Origin: Stenotrophomonas maltophilia R551-3
GTDB taxonomy: Bacteria; Pseudomonadota; Gammaproteobacteria; Xanthomonadales; Xanthomonadaceae
Assembly (NCBI RefSeq): GCF_000020665.1
Contig: NC_011071.1
Location: 3,400,501 to 3,464,500 of the forward strand
Reading direction: 5' to 3'
DNA: 64,000 bases
Both the position numbers and the translations under genes were made by a program. Of the stretch, positions 42,652 to 53,007 are shown piece by piece (position 1 is the first letter of the stretch; every line of letters starts with the position of its first letter). Under the pieces are notes generated by a model. The model was given only the letters and a program-made list of their open reading frames with translations. It did not search any database and was not told where the DNA came from.

Positions 42652-45600
42652 GGGCGATCCCCAGCAGGTCGTACACGTTACGCATCAGGTCCAGTTCCTG
42701 GTACGGCTTGCCCAGGTAACGCTGGACACCGATCTCGAAGGCGCGCTGGCGGTGCTTGTCGCCGCTGCGCGAGGTGATCATCACGATCGGCACGTCCCTG
42801 TAGCGCGGGTCGGCACGCATCGCGGTGGCCAGCTCGTAGCCATCCATGCGCGGCATCTCGATATCCAGCAGTATCAGGTCGGGTACGCGCTCTTCCAGCC
42901 GCTCCAGCGCTTCCACGCCATCGCGGGCGACGCTGACCTCGAAGTTGTGGCGCTCGAGGATGCGGCCGGTGACCTTGCGCATGGTCAGCGAGTCGTCGAC
43001 CACCATCACCAGCGGCACCTGGCGCTCCTGCCGTGGTGCATTGGCCAGTACCGGCAGCGTCGGATTGGCGAGGAAGCGGCGCACCAGCGGCGCCACGTCC
43101 AGGATCACCACCACGCGGCCATCGCCGGTGATGGTGGCACCGTAGATACCCGGCACCGAGGCGATCTGCAGGCCGACCGGCTTGACCACGATTTCGCGGT
43201 TGCCCAGTACCTGGTCGATCGCCACGGCGGCGCGCAGGTCGCCGGCGCGGACCAGCAGCAGCGGCACCTGGTCCTGGCCATCGGCACGCGCCGGGGCCTG
43301 TCCGACCAGGCTGCCGAGGTCGTACAGCGGGTAGTCTTCGCCGCTGTAGCGGTAGCTGCTGTCGGCGGCTTCAAAACGCTCGCGCGACAGGCGGCCGATA
43401 CCACTGACCGAGGCGACCGGCACCGCGAAGGTGGTTTCGCCGATCTGCACGAACACCGCCTGGGTGACCGCCAGTGTCTGCGGCAGGCGCAGCGTGAAGC
43501 GCACGCCCTGGCCACGCACCGACTGGATGTCGACCGAGCCGCCCAGCTGGCGCACTTCGTTGCGCACCACGTCCATGCCCACGCCGCGGCCGGCCAACTG
43601 GCTGACCTGATCGGCAGTGGTGAAACCGGAGGCGAAGATCAGGTTGTCCAGCTCCTGCTCGCTCGGCTGCGCATCGGCAACCAGCAGGCCACGGTCGAGA
43701 GCGCGGCGGCGGATCGCTTCGCGATCCAGGCCAGCGCCGTCGTCGGCCACGTCCAGCACGATTTCCGAGCCTTCGCGGTGCAGGCGGATGGCAATCTCGC
43801 CCTCCTCCGGCTTGCCGGCGGCACGGCGCTGCTCCGGCGCTTCCAGGCCATGGGCCACGGAATTGCGTAGCATGTGTTCCAGCGGCGCGACCATGCGGTC
43901 GAGCACGTTGCGGTCGAGTTCGCCGTGGGTACCTTCCAGGGTCAGGTGGACCTGCTTGCCGGTGTCCATGCCGGCCTGGCGGACCACGCGGCGCAGGCGC
44001 GGCACCAGACCATCGAACGGCACCATGCGCGCGCGCATCAGGCCATCCTGCAGTTCCGAGCTGACGCGCGACTGCTGCTGCAGCAGCGAATCGTACTGGC
44101 GTGACAGATCATCGAGCACGCCCTGCAGGCCGCCAAGGTCAGCCGCCGATTCGTTCAGCGCACGGCTGAGCTGCTGCAGGGTGGAGAAGCGATCCAGCTC
44201 CAGCGGGTCGAACTTCTGATCGGCCTGGTCCTGCTCACGCTGGTAGCGGGCGACGATCTGCGCCTCGGTTTCCAGATCGAGGCGGCGCAGCTGATCGCGC
44301 AGTCGCGCGTTGGTACGTTCCAGCTCACCCATGGCGCCACGGAAGGCACCCAGCTGCTGCTCCAGCCGCGAGCGGTAGATCGCCACTTCACCGGCATGGT
44401 TGACCAGGCGGTCGAGCAGATCCGCGCGCACGCGTACCTGTTCCTGTTGCGGGCGCGCCAGCGCGTCTTCATCGACCACGCCTTCGGCCGGCAACGGCGC
44501 CGACAGCGGCGCATCAGCCAGTGCGGTGACCGGAGCTGCGATCGTTGCCGATGCGGCTTCGACCATGCTGGCGGCATTGGCCGCAGCGGCAGCCGCGGCG
44601 ATATCGGTGGTGGTGCGGACCTCGAAGGCCTCGACCAGATCCTGTGCAGGTTCCACCACACGGTGGGCACCGGTGCGGGTCAGCAGCTGGTGCAGGCGGT
44701 CGAAACCACGCTCCAGCAGCTGCACGTCGCGGCGTTCGATCTCGGTGCGGCCGGCGGCGACAGCTTCCAGCAGCGATTCGATGCTGTGGCCAAGATCGCC
44801 GATGGCATTGATGCCGGCCATGCGTGCACCACCCTTGAGGGTATGCAGGTCGCGCTGCAGGCCGGACAGCGCCTCGCGATCCTGTGGCGCATCGCGCAGT
44901 TCGCTGATCAGGCCATCGCAGTGGTCGAGCAGGTCCTTGCCTTCCTCGACGAAGATGTCGACCAGCTCGCGGTCGTACACGCTGAAGTCGAGTGTGTCTG
45001 CACTGTCTTCGGTTTCTTCTTCGGCTGCTGCGGCCGGCATCGCGTCGATGACCAGGGAGCTGGCTTCGGCTTCGGCGACTTCGGCATGCACCGTCCCTTG
45101 ACCTGGTGCGTCTTCGAGTTCGAAGAAGCGCACCGGCTCATCAGTGGCCTGCGGTGCTTCCGCAGCGATCTCCTCATTCACCGTCGCCGGGGACGGCTGA
45201 TCGGCGCTCTCTCCTTCACCGACCGCCGCCTCCCCGCCGACGTCCGCATCCTCGGCAAAGGCTTCCGCCTCGCCCGGCGCGAGTTCGCTGGCCTGCAGGC
45301 CGAGTACGGGCCAATGCCCGTCGTCGGCCAGGGTCTGCTCTTCGTCGATCACGTGCAGGCCGGCCTCGAGCGCGGCTGCCAGCGTGACCGGTTCTGCAAA
45401 ACCCGGCGCAGCCATTTCATCCTGCAGGCTCGACAGCTCGCTGTCGAGTGGCAGTGCAGCAGGTGTGTCGAGGAAGCTGTCTTCAACGACATCGGCGTCA
45501 TCGGACAACGTCGCATTCAGGTTGATTGCGTCAGCTTCGCCGAACGTCGCTGCCTCATCAGCATCACGGTCATCCACCGGCAATGCGCTGGCATCCAGGT

Positions 45601-48600
45601 ACGGCGACAGATCATCGGCCACGGTGAGATCGGCGGCGTCGGCCAGCGACGATGCGGGCTCCGCGTCCGCGTCCTCCGTGGCAGGGATTGCCGCGATCGC
45701 GTCCACCTGGACCGATTCAAGTGCGTCCGGGGCGATCACGGCGGGCTCGCCTTCGCCCGGCACCGACGGCCATCCCGCATCGAAGTAGCGCGAAAGATCA
45801 TCGCTGGCGGTCAGCTCGGCAACGTCCAGCCCACTGTCGGCGGTGGCGAGGGCCGCTGCCACGTCCACCTCGGCCGGAATCGGTTCCAGCACCTGCTCGG
45901 ACGGGGCTTCGAGAGCTGCCGGCACTTCGGCATCGTCCTCTGCGTCCAGCGCCAGGTCTTCGTCTTCATCTTCCAGCCCGACCATCGGCCAGCGCGCTTC
46001 CGGCAGTTCGCCGGCGAGCGCCTGCAAACGCTGCACCAGCGCGTCCTGCGGTGCGATGCGTGGCTGTTCGGCCTGCAGCGCGTCCATGGTCGCAGTGATC
46101 GCCTGCGCGGTCGCATCCAGTGCGGCCAGGCCTTCTTCACCCGGCACCACGTCAGCGGCCAGTGCACGCTTGATGTAGGACTCGGCGCCCCCGGTGACGG
46201 CGGTGATCTCCGGCACTTCGGTCATCGCGAAGGCACCGTTCATGGTGTGCACCGCGCGCAGCAGTGCGTCGCTGACCGGCTGCGGTGCCTGCTGCGCCGA
46301 GCGCAGCCAGTCCTGCAGGGTCGCCTGGTGGACTTCCACCTCGGCCTCGAGGATCTCGCGCAGCACGCTGTCGATGTTGGCCGGCGTACCGGTTGCTTCA
46401 ACCACCGTACCAGCGTTGCCCTGCACCGATGCCACCGCTTCGGCCTCAAGGATGCGGCTGATCTCGTCTTCGCCTTCGGCCGCAGACGGCGGCACTGCCG
46501 GTGCGGCAGCGACCGGCAACGGTACGTAGAACGTTTCCTCGCCGGCGCCAACGCGGTCGGCGATGGCCTGCATCGCCTGCAGGTCGACGCTGATGCGCTG
46601 GCCATCGCGCAGCGCGGCGTTCAGCTGCGGCAACGCGGCGTGGGCGTTGTCGACCATCGCCAGCACCGCCGGCGAGGCCGCGCGGCTGCCATCCAGCACG
46701 CGGTTGAGCATGCCTTCGATCTTCCACGCGAACTCACCCAGGGTGCGCGCACCGACCAGGCGGCCACTGCCCTTGAGGGTGTGGAAGATGCGCCGGATCG
46801 GCCGCAGCCGGTCCATGTTGTCCAACTGCATGCGCCATGCCGGCAGCAGCGTGCCGAGGTTGGCCAGTTCGTCGTCGAACTCTTCCAGGAACACCTCGCG
46901 GATGTCCTCGTCGATGTTCTCCGCGTCGTCATCGAAGCCGGCCTCGAAGCCGGCGTCGGCAGCGACCACGACCGGCGTTTCCGCAGCGGCGGGAGTGGCT
47001 GCCGCCTGCGGATTGAAATCGGCGGCCGCCGCGCTCAGTTCGGCGAAGAACTGCGCATCGGCTTCGCTGAAATCGATGGGCGCGATGGTGTCGATATCAA
47101 TCACCGATACCGCCGGCGCCGGTGCATCGGAGGCCGGCGTCAGCACCTCGGCCATCGGCGCGGGCACGTCCTCCGGCACATCCGCCGGAACGGCGTCGAC
47201 TTCGGCAACCACGGGGCTTTCGTCCACCAGCACGGGCGCGGCGGTATCGACGATCTCCAGCGACGGCAGCAGGCCGGCATCGTCGTCCAGCGACAAGGTC
47301 TCCATCGCGTGCAGCGACAGCACGTCGTCGGCGTTGTCCAGCGCATCGGCATCGAAGCGGAACACCACATCATCGTCCGGCAGTGCGCCAGCCTCATGCT
47401 CGGCTGCAACCGGATCGAACACCGGCGCGGCATCGAAGCCGGTGTCGATCGATACCGCAACATCGCCAGCGTCATCAGCGGTCAGCGTGGTGGCATCCGC
47501 CAGGTCATGCGACGGCGCCCCGGACAACGCCCACTGCGGCGCAGCGAACTGCCCGGCATCGGCCTGTTCGAAGCCGACCGGATCGAAGCTGGCGAAGGTC
47601 GGGCTGCGTTCGTCATCGGCGACCGCCAGCGGATCGGCGTCCGGATGGAACGGCGCCAGGTCCCACTGCGGAACCTCGGGTGCCGGTGCACTGGAGGCCG
47701 CGAACACCAGCGGCGCATCCTCCCCGTCATGAAGCGACAAGGGCGTCGCGCCGGCGCTGCCGGCATTGACCGCAGCAGTGACTGCCGCGGAGCCCAGCGC
47801 ACCAAACATCAGGCTGTTGTCGGCAACCTCTGGCGGCGCCACCGGCGGTGGATCGAAGGTGAAGTCCGGCAGCGGCACCGGTACGGTGCCAGCGGCGGGT
47901 GCGGCGGGCTGCACCGCGATCTCGACAGGTTCCGGCTGCAGCGGCCCGGTCTCCACCGCGACCGGCTCGCGCTCGACCAGCAGCGATGCGAACACCACCG
48001 GCTCGGCTGCGGCAGGCGTCGCTGCATTGCGGTCCGGCAGCGGCCAATAGCGCAGCGCTTCCAGGCTGCTACGGGTGATCTCGAGAATGTCCTCGCGGCC
48101 GGGGCGACGGTCGCGCAGCGCCTCCAGGTAATACTCGAGGCTGGCCATGGCATCGGCCAGGGTATCCAGCTGGCGGCCACTGGGCACGCGCTGGCGGCCG
48201 ACCAGTTCGGCTTCGATGTATTGCTGCACGCCGCGCAGATAGTCGGCAGCAGTGCCCAGGTCGAGCATGCGCAGCGCGCCGGAGACATCGCCCAGCAGGC
48301 GCGGCACATCCTGCAGCTCGGCATGGTTCCAGCTGGTTTCAATGAAAGCGACGAAATGCTCGCGGGCCGCCGCGAAGTTGGCGATGGCTTCATGCGCCAG
48401 CACTTCCACGGTGCGCCGATTCTCGACCGCGCTCGGATCGTCCTCGCCACTGCCACCGGCGCCCAGATGGGCCACCTGGTCGTCCAGCGAGGCATCCACG
48501 TACAGCAGTGCGCCGGCGATATCCAGCAGCAGGTTCTCATCGATCTGCTGGCGACCCTCGACCACGCCACGCAGCGCGTCGCGCTGCTGCACGACCACGC

Positions 48601-49276
48601 CGCGGGCCACGCCCAGGCCCATCATGCCCAGCGTATCTGCCACGGCGCCAAGTTCGTTGGCCTGGGTCTGCAGCTGCTCCGGTGCGCCGCCGGTGCGCAG
48701 GTGCAGGTCCAGCGCATCCTTGATGCGCAGCAGTTCTTCCTTCACCGCGCTGCCCACGGTATCCAGCAGCTCGCGGTTGCGCCCGCTCAGGCTGCCACGG
48801 GCATGGTCCAGCTCGGCCTCGGTGGCACTGACGCTGTCCGGCGCGAACGCCAGCAGCACGCTGTCATGCACGCCTTCTTCGCCTCGCGCGGCACGGATCT
48901 CGTTGAGCAGCGGCATCAGCACGATCGGAATATCGCGATGACCGTTCTGCAGGCGCTCCAGGTAATCGGGCAGCAGCACGCTGCCGCGCATCAGGGTTGC
49001 ACAGGCCTCATCGCGATCGGCCACACGGCCGGCACCGATGGCGTTGGACAGCTGTTCCAGCTCCTCGGCCACCATCGCCGGGGCATACAGCTCGACCATG
49101 CGCAGGGTGCCCTGCACCTGGTGCAGGTAGCCGGCGCAGATGCGCATGCGGCTGGCATCGCTGGGATCTTCCGCGTAGTACTCGACCTCGTTGCGCACCT
49201 GGCGCAGGGTCTCGTCCAGCTCGGGCTTGACCCAGCCCAGCGCTGCGTGGCTCATCGCATCGCGCAGACTGCTCAT
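42638..49276 (-). CDS. chpA: ChpA/PilL-type chemotaxis hybrid histidine kinase
   Basis: A 2212-residue kinase controlling type IV pilus motility. Histidine phosphotransfer domains are visible at H52 (LHQVQG), about H831 (FHTLKGSGRLVG), H1008 (VHTMNGAF) and H1476 (LHTLKGGARMAG); a further region near residue 328 (LGDVSGALRML) looks like one without its histidine. Between them runs a very acidic, alanine-rich linker (about residues 430-790 and 1150-1400). CheA-type dimerisation, ATPase (HMLRNSVAHGLEAPEQRR, near residue 1797) and CheW-like domains follow, and a receiver domain ends the chain (LILLDIEMPRMDGYE, phosphoaspartate near 2136). GGAG lies before the ATG at 49276. Confidence 0.93.
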   Translation of the reverse strand: MSSLRDAMSHAALGWVKPELDETLRQVRNEVEYYAEDPSDASRMRICAGYLHQVQGTLRMVELYAPAMVAEELEQLSNAIGAGRVADRDEACATLMRGSVLLPDYLERLQNGHRDIPIVLMPLLNEIRAARGEEGVHDSVLLAFAPDSVSATEAELDHARGSLSGRNRELLDTVGSAVKEELLRIKDALDLHLRTGGAPEQLQTQANELGAVADTLGMMGLGVARGVVVQQRDALRGVVEGRQQIDENLLLDIAGALLYVDASLDDQVAHLGAGGSGEDDPSAVENRRTVEVLAHEAIANFAAAREHFVAFIETSWNHAELQDVPRLLGDVSGALRMLDLGTAADYLRGVQQYIEAELVGRQRVPSGRQLDTLADAMASLEYYLEALRDRRPGREDILEITRSSLEALRYWPLPDRNAATPAAAEPVVFASLLVEREPVAVETGPLQPEPVEIAVQPAAPAAGTVPVPLPDFTFDPPPVAPPEVADNSLMFGALGSAAVTAAVNAGSAGATPLSLHDGEDAPLVFAASSAPAPEVPQWDLAPFHPDADPLAVADDERSPTFASFDPVGFEQADAGQFAAPQWALSGAPSHDLADATTLTADDAGDVAVSIDTGFDAAPVFDPVAAEHEAGALPDDDVVFRFDADALDNADDVLSLHAMETLSLDDDAGLLPSLEIVDTAAPVLVDESPVVAEVDAVPADVPEDVPAPMAEVLTPASDAPAPAVSVIDIDTIAPIDFSEADAQFFAELSAAAADFNPQAAATPAAAETPVVVAADAGFEAGFDDDAENIDEDIREVFLEEFDDELANLGTLLPAWRMQLDNMDRLRPIRRIFHTLKGSGRLVGARTLGEFAWKIEGMLNRVLDGSRAASPAVLAMVDNAHAALPQLNAALRDGQRISVDLQAMQAIADRVGAGEETFYVPLPVAAAPAVPPSAAEGEDEISRILEAEAVASVQGNAGTVVEATGTPANIDSVLREILEAEVEVHQATLQDWLRSAQQAPQPVSDALLRAVHTMNGAFAMTEVPEITAVTGGAESYIKRALAADVVPGEEGLAALDATAQAITATMDALQAEQPRIAPQDALVQRLQALAGELPEARWPMVGLEDEDEDLALDAEDDAEVPAALEAPSEQVLEPIPAEVDVAAALATADSGLDVAELTASDDLSRYFDAGWPSVPGEGEPAVIAPDALESVQVDAIAAIPATEDADAEPASSLADAADLTVADDLSPYLDASALPVDDRDADEAATFGEADAINLNATLSDDADVVEDSFLDTPAALPLDSELSSLQDEMAAPGFAEPVTLAAALEAGLHVIDEEQTLADDGHWPVLGLQASELAPGEAEAFAEDADVGGEAAVGEGESADQPSPATVNEEIAAEAPQATDEPVRFFELEDAPGQGTVHAEVAEAEASSLVIDAMPAAAAEEETEDSADTLDFSVYDRELVDIFVEEGKDLLDHCDGLISELRDAPQDREALSGLQRDLHTLKGGARMAGINAIGDLGHSIESLLEAVAAGRTEIERRDVQLLERGFDRLHQLLTRTGAHRVVEPAQDLVEAFEVRTTTDIAAAAAAANAASMVEAASATIAAPVTALADAPLSAPLPAEGVVDEDALARPQQEQVRVRADLLDRLVNHAGEVAIYRSRLEQQLGAFRGAMGELERTNARLRDQLRRLDLETEAQIVARYQREQDQADQKFDPLELDRFSTLQQLSRALNESAADLGGLQGVLDDLSRQYDSLLQQQSRVSSELQDGLMRARMVPFDGLVPRLRRVVRQAGMDTGKQVHLTLEGTHGELDRNVLDRMVAPLEHMLRNSVAHGLEAPEQRRAAGKPEEGEIAIRLHREGSEIVLDVADDGAGLDREAIRRRALDRGLLVADAQPSEQELDNLIFASGFTTADQVSQLAGRGVGMDVVRNEVRQLGGSVDIQSVRGQGVRFTLRLPQTLAVTQAVFVQIGETTFAVPVASVSGIGRLSRERFEAADSSYRYSGEDYPLYDLGSLVGQAPARADGQDQVPLLLVRAGDLRAAVAIDQVLGNREIVVKPVGLQIASVPGIYGATITGDGRVVVILDVAPLVRRFLANPTLPVLANAPRQERQVPLVMVVDDSLTMRKVTGRILERHNFEVSVARDGVEALERLEERVPDLILLDIEMPRMDGYELATAMRADPRYRDVPIVMITSRSGDKHRQRAFEIGVQRYLGKPYQELDLMRNVYDLLGIARVRE

Positions 49277-49376
49277 GGACGCGCTCCGTTCGCCGCCGCG
49301 CGGTGGCCGCGCGAGTTCTGGCGTGGGAAATGGAAATGCTTCATCGACTGGTTCCTTGCTCGCCGCCCTGTCCGCG

Positions 49377-51413
49377 TCACGCCGGCAGCTTGAAGTCGGC
49401 GACCGAACGACGCAGGTCGGCCGCCAGCTGCGCGAGGTGGCCGATCGATTCGGCGGTCTGCCCGGCACCCTGCGAGGTCTGGCCGGTGATCTGCCGGATC
49501 ACGCCCATGGTGCGGGTGATGTCCGAGGCCGCAGCGGACTGCTGCTGGGCAGCGATGGAGATGTTCTTGATGAGGTTGTTCAGGGCGTTGGACACGCGCT
49601 CGATTTCGGTCAGGGCGGTACCGGCGTCTTCGGCCAGGCGCGCACCGGACACCACTTCGGCAGTGGTCTGCTCCATCGAGGTGACCGCTTCGTTGGTATC
49701 GGCCTGGATCGCCTGCACCAGGTTTTCGATGCGTCGGGTCGCCCCCGAGGTGCGTTCTGCCAGGCGCTGCACTTCGTCGGCCACCACGGCAAAACCGCGG
49801 CCGGCCTCACCGGCCGAAGCTGCCTGCACCGCCGCGTTCAACGCCAGAATGTTGGTCTGTTCGGAAATGTCGTTGATCAGTTCCACGATCGAGCCGATTT
49901 CCTGCGACGATTCACCCAGGCGCTTGATGCGCTTGGAGGTTTCCTGGATCTGGTCACGGATCTGGTCCATGCCCTGGATGGTCTCGCGGACCACGCCGGC
50001 ACCCTCGGCGGCGATGACCACCGAACGCTGTGCCACGTCGGCCGATTCGGCCGAGTTGCGCGACACCTGCTCGATGCTCGCCGCGATTTCGCCGATGCGG
50101 TCCGAGGCCGAGGTGATCTGGTTGGCCTGGTGGCCTGCCGCCTCTGCAAGCTGCATGGCGGTGGCCTGGGTTTCCTGGGTGGACAGCGCGACCTTGGCCG
50201 AGGTGTCGTTGATGGTGGTTACCAGGTGGCGCAGCTCGTCAACCGCGTAATTGATTGCGTCGGCGATGGCGCCGGTCATGTCCTCGGTCACCGAGGCCTT
50301 CACGGTCAGGTCGCCCTCACCCAGCGAGGAAATTTCGTCCAGCAGCCGCATGATCGCCTGCTGGTTGCGGCTGTTGAACTCCACCTGGGTCTGGTAGCGC
50401 AGCTCCTGCTCGCGCGAGCGGCTGCGCACGTTGGTGGAGACGAAGCCGATGATCGCGATCAGCGACAGCGCACCGGACACCACACCAATCCAGAAATTCG
50501 GGAACAGGCGGGTATCGGACACCGAACCGAACGAGGAGAACGCTTCGAACAGCTTGCGGCTGTCGTCCAGCATGTGCGCCGAACCCTGGCCCAGCGCGGT
50601 GGCGGCGGACTGTGCGGCAAACAGCTGGCGCGAGCTGGCCAGGATCGCGTCGGCGTCCTGCTTCATCGCTTCCCACTTCTGCTGTGACTGCTCCAGCGCA
50701 GCGACGGCGGCGGCACCACGCACGGCGGTGATGCCCAGTTCCTCGTTGCCATTGCGCAGGCCATCGAGCACCTGCGAGAACACGGTGATGTCACGTGCCA
50801 GCGCATCACCGGCAGTGGCCGCACCACTGCCACCGGCACGCATTTCGGTCACGCGACGGGCCATCGAACCGGCCACCACGACCTGTTGCAGCGCGCTGTA
50901 TACCTGCGCCGACGGCGCGCCGGAGGCGGACATCGCACGCACCAGTTCATTCAGCTGAGCCTGCAGGCCCGGCACCGCGCCGCTGAAGTTGTTGGCGTTG
51001 CCAGCCAGGGCCAGCACCGCCGGCTCACTGGCGACCAGCTGGCCGGCCTGCTTGCCCAGCGGCGCCCAGGTTTCACCCAGCGTGGAGATCGCGCCGGACA
51101 CGCCCGGCTCCTTGCCGTAGCGCCCCTGCAGGGTCGACACGTTCTGTTCGATCGCGTTGCGGGTGGCCTTGAAGGCGGTGAACGCCTGCGCGTTGCCACC
51201 CACCGCGTCACGGCCCTGGTTGGCCAGCTGCTGCGACAGCACCTGCAGGTCGGCGGCCTTGGAGCCGGCATCGGCCAGGCGGCTGCCCTGCCAGGTGGCG
51301 ACGCCGGTGTTGACGCCGAACAGGATCATCGATGCCAGCAGCAGGAACAGCCAGAGGTTGCTGCCGCCCAGCCGCAGCTTGCCGGTCTTGGTGGCGCCCG
51401 AAGCAGTACTCAT
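49377..51413 (-). CDS. pilJ: Methyl-accepting chemotaxis protein PilJ
   Basis: A 678-residue receptor feeding the type IV pilus chemosensory kinase. It has an N-terminal membrane helix (residues 18-40), a periplasmic domain with type IV pilus-receptor repeats (about 41-295), a second helix ([20 protein letters not shown]), a HAMP-like part and the signalling hairpin [36 protein letters not shown], here given in pieces: [20 protein letters not shown] and [13 protein letters not shown]. The last differs from the canonical IEAARAGE, as in other PilJ proteins. It lies between pilI and chpA; the pilK gene found here in Pseudomonas is absent. Confidence 0.94.
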   Translation of the reverse strand: MSTASGATKTGKLRLGGSNLWLFLLLASMILFGVNTGVATWQGSRLADAGSKAADLQVLSQQLANQGRDAVGGNAQAFTAFKATRNAIEQNVSTLQGRYGKEPGVSGAISTLGETWAPLGKQAGQLVASEPAVLALAGNANNFSGAVPGLQAQLNELVRAMSASGAPSAQVYSALQQVVVAGSMARRVTEMRAGGSGAATAGDALARDITVFSQVLDGLRNGNEELGITAVRGAAAVAALEQSQQKWEAMKQDADAILASSRQLFAAQSAATALGQGSAHMLDDSRKLFEAFSSFGSVSDTRLFPNFWIGVVSGALSLIAIIGFVSTNVRSRSREQELRYQTQVEFNSRNQQAIMRLLDEISSLGEGDLTVKASVTEDMTGAIADAINYAVDELRHLVTTINDTSAKVALSTQETQATAMQLAEAAGHQANQITSASDRIGEIAASIEQVSRNSAESADVAQRSVVIAAEGAGVVRETIQGMDQIRDQIQETSKRIKRLGESSQEIGSIVELINDISEQTNILALNAAVQAASAGEAGRGFAVVADEVQRLAERTSGATRRIENLVQAIQADTNEAVTSMEQTTAEVVSGARLAEDAGTALTEIERVSNALNNLIKNISIAAQQQSAAASDITRTMGVIRQITGQTSQGAGQTAESIGHLAQLAADLRRSVADFKLPA

Positions 51414-51454
51414 CGTTCAACCTCGTTCTTCAATGCAGGGGGCAATGCCCGGCC

Positions 51455-51985
51455 TCAGGCCGCGGCTTGCCGGAATTCAGGGGTGCGCGACAGCAGCGAG
51501 AGCGAGAACACGCCCCAGTCCTGGCCGTCGGCATGAAAGGCGCGGTCGACAAAATGGCCATAACGCCCATCGGCCAGTGCACCGGCCTCGATCTGCTGGG
51601 CCAGTTCGAAGCTGCGCTGGCCGAACAGTTCATCGATGGTCAGCGCGACGTCGCCGCCGGCCTGGCGCATGATCAGCACACGCTGGCCTTCCTGCTGCAC
51701 AGTGCGCGTGCCTTCCAGGAAGTACTTCAGGTCGACCACCGGGAACAGGTTGCCGCGCAGGTTGCCCACGCCCAGCAGCCACGGTTGCGCGCACGGCACC
51801 GGGGTTACCGGCGGCATCGGTACGATTTCCACCACTTCGCGGAAATCGGACACCAGCCGACGCTGGCCGACGCGATAGCCGACGCCACGCCACAGGTCCT
51901 GGGCGAACTGCCGTTCGGGCAGCTGCACCGCATGGGCCAGGCTGCGCCGTTCGTAGGCTTCAAGAATGTCGAAGGGCGAGCGCAT
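51455..51985 (-). CDS. pilI: CheW-like coupling protein PilI
   Basis: A 176-residue CheW-domain protein that couples PilJ to the kinase ChpA. Domain features include QDLWRGVGYRVGQRRLVSDF, the strand VEIVPMPPVTPVPCAQPWLLG, GNLRGNLFPVVDLKYFLEG and DVALTIDELFGQRSFEL. In type IV pilus clusters PilI stands between PilH and PilJ, as here. It overlaps pilH by one base (TGATG). Confidence 0.92.
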   Translation of the reverse strand: MRSPFDILEAYERRSLAHAVQLPERQFAQDLWRGVGYRVGQRRLVSDFREVVEIVPMPPVTPVPCAQPWLLGVGNLRGNLFPVVDLKYFLEGTRTVQQEGQRVLIMRQAGGDVALTIDELFGQRSFELAQQIEAGALADGRYGHFVDRAFHADGQDWGVFSLSLLSRTPEFRQAAA

Positions 51986-52347
51986 CAGGCCACCAGTTCG
52001 TTGATCCGCGCGATCAGTTCATCCTCGCGCGGCGGCTTGACGATGTAATCGGCCGCGCCCTGGCGCAGGCCCCAGGCCTTGTCGGTTTCCATCGCCTTGG
52101 TGCTGACGATGATCACCGGGATGTGCTTGATCGCGGCGTCGCGGGCCATCGCCCGGGTCGCCTGGAAACCGCTCATGCCGGGCAGCACCACGTCCATCAG
52201 CACCAGCTGCGGCGATTGGTCGCGGACCAGCTGCAGGCCATCCTCGGCGTTGTCCGCTTCCAGCACCTCGTGGCCGGCACGGCGCAGCCACTGGGTGAAC
52301 ACCGCGCGGTCGGTCGGTGAATCCTCGATCAGAACGATACGAGCCAT
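51985..52347 (-). CDS. pilH: Response regulator PilH
   Basis: A 120-residue single-domain receiver. The phosphoacceptor is D52 in QLVLMDVVLPGMSG, with the acidic pair in LIEDSP and the switch lysine in YIVKPPREDEL. In Pseudomonas PilH and PilG act in opposite ways on pilus retraction and extension. The second gene of the cluster; 18 bases follow pilG. Identification as PilH rests on order and on the lack of an output domain. Confidence 0.9.
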   Translation of the reverse strand: MARIVLIEDSPTDRAVFTQWLRRAGHEVLEADNAEDGLQLVRDQSPQLVLMDVVLPGMSGFQATRAMARDAAIKHIPVIIVSTKAMETDKAWGLRQGAADYIVKPPREDELIARINELVA

Positions 52348-52365
52348 TGTGCCTTTCCCCCCTGG

Positions 52366-52767
52366 TCAGGCGTTGACGTATGTGCGGATGGCACCCAGCA
52401 GTTCTTCACGCGTGAAAGGCTTCGTCAGGTACTGCTCCGAGCCGACGATGCGTCCCCGCGCCTTGTCGAACAGGCCATCCTTGGACGAGAGCATGATGAC
52501 CGGGGTCGCCTTGAACAGCTGGTTGCCCTTGATCAGCGCACAGGTCTGGTACCCGTCCAGGCGCGGCATCATGATGTCGACGAAGATGATCTGCGGTTGC
52601 TGGTCTGCGATCTTCGCAAGCGCTTCGAAGCCGTCGGTGGCGGTGACCACCTCGCAGCCTTCGCGCTTGAGCAGCGTTTCCGCAGTCCTGCGGATGGTCT
52701 TCGAATCATCGATGACCATCACCCGGAGTCCTGCGAGTTCCCCGCCCGCAGTCGTGTTTTCAGTCAT
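52366..52767 (-). CDS. pilG: Response regulator PilG
   Basis: A 133-residue receiver protein with the phosphoacceptor D64 in IIFVDIMMPRLDGYQ, acidic pair VIDDSKTIRRTAE and switch lysine in EQYLTKPFTREEL. The N-terminal extension (MTENTTAGGELAG) is typical of PilG rather than PilH. First gene of pilG-pilH-pilI-pilJ-chpA-chpB-chpC; it has its own promoter, divergent from gshB. It relays ChpA signals to the pilus motor. Confidence 0.92.
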   Translation of the reverse strand: MTENTTAGGELAGLRVMVIDDSKTIRRTAETLLKREGCEVVTATDGFEALAKIADQQPQIIFVDIMMPRLDGYQTCALIKGNQLFKATPVIMLSSKDGLFDKARGRIVGSEQYLTKPFTREELLGAIRTYVNA

Positions 52768-52822
52768 TGCCTATCCCCAAGCGCACGGCCCGATCTCTGG
52801 CGGGGGCCGCTACGAAAGCGTA

Positions 52823-52852
52823 TCTATATCGCACTTTCCGCGCCCGCTTCAA
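52823..52852 (-). promoter_or_regulatory. Promoter of the Pil-Chp operon
   Basis: Minus-strand TTGAAG (52847-52852), 18-base spacer, TATAGA (52823-52828), about 56 bases before the pilG start. It lies in the 240-base divergent gap before gshB and is the only clear promoter seen for the seven genes. Confidence 0.6.
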
Positions 52853-53007
52853 GGCCGCCCCATGGCGCGGGGCATGGCGCCCTCCTGAACGTGACGGGTT
52901 TCGCAATGACTGCGCGGGCGCCGGGCGGACGCAGCGTTGCAGTACGGCGGGGAGGCGCGCGACCGGCGTTGCCGCTACCATCAACGCCTTGCCAGACAGG
53001 TGCGCCC

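Noticed and set aside
44396..49393. A 1665-codon open frame on the plus strand opposite chpA
   Set aside because: It is a shadow of the high-GC chpA gene: its composition follows the codon positions of the minus-strand gene, it lacks any recognisable domain, and its start has no ribosome site.
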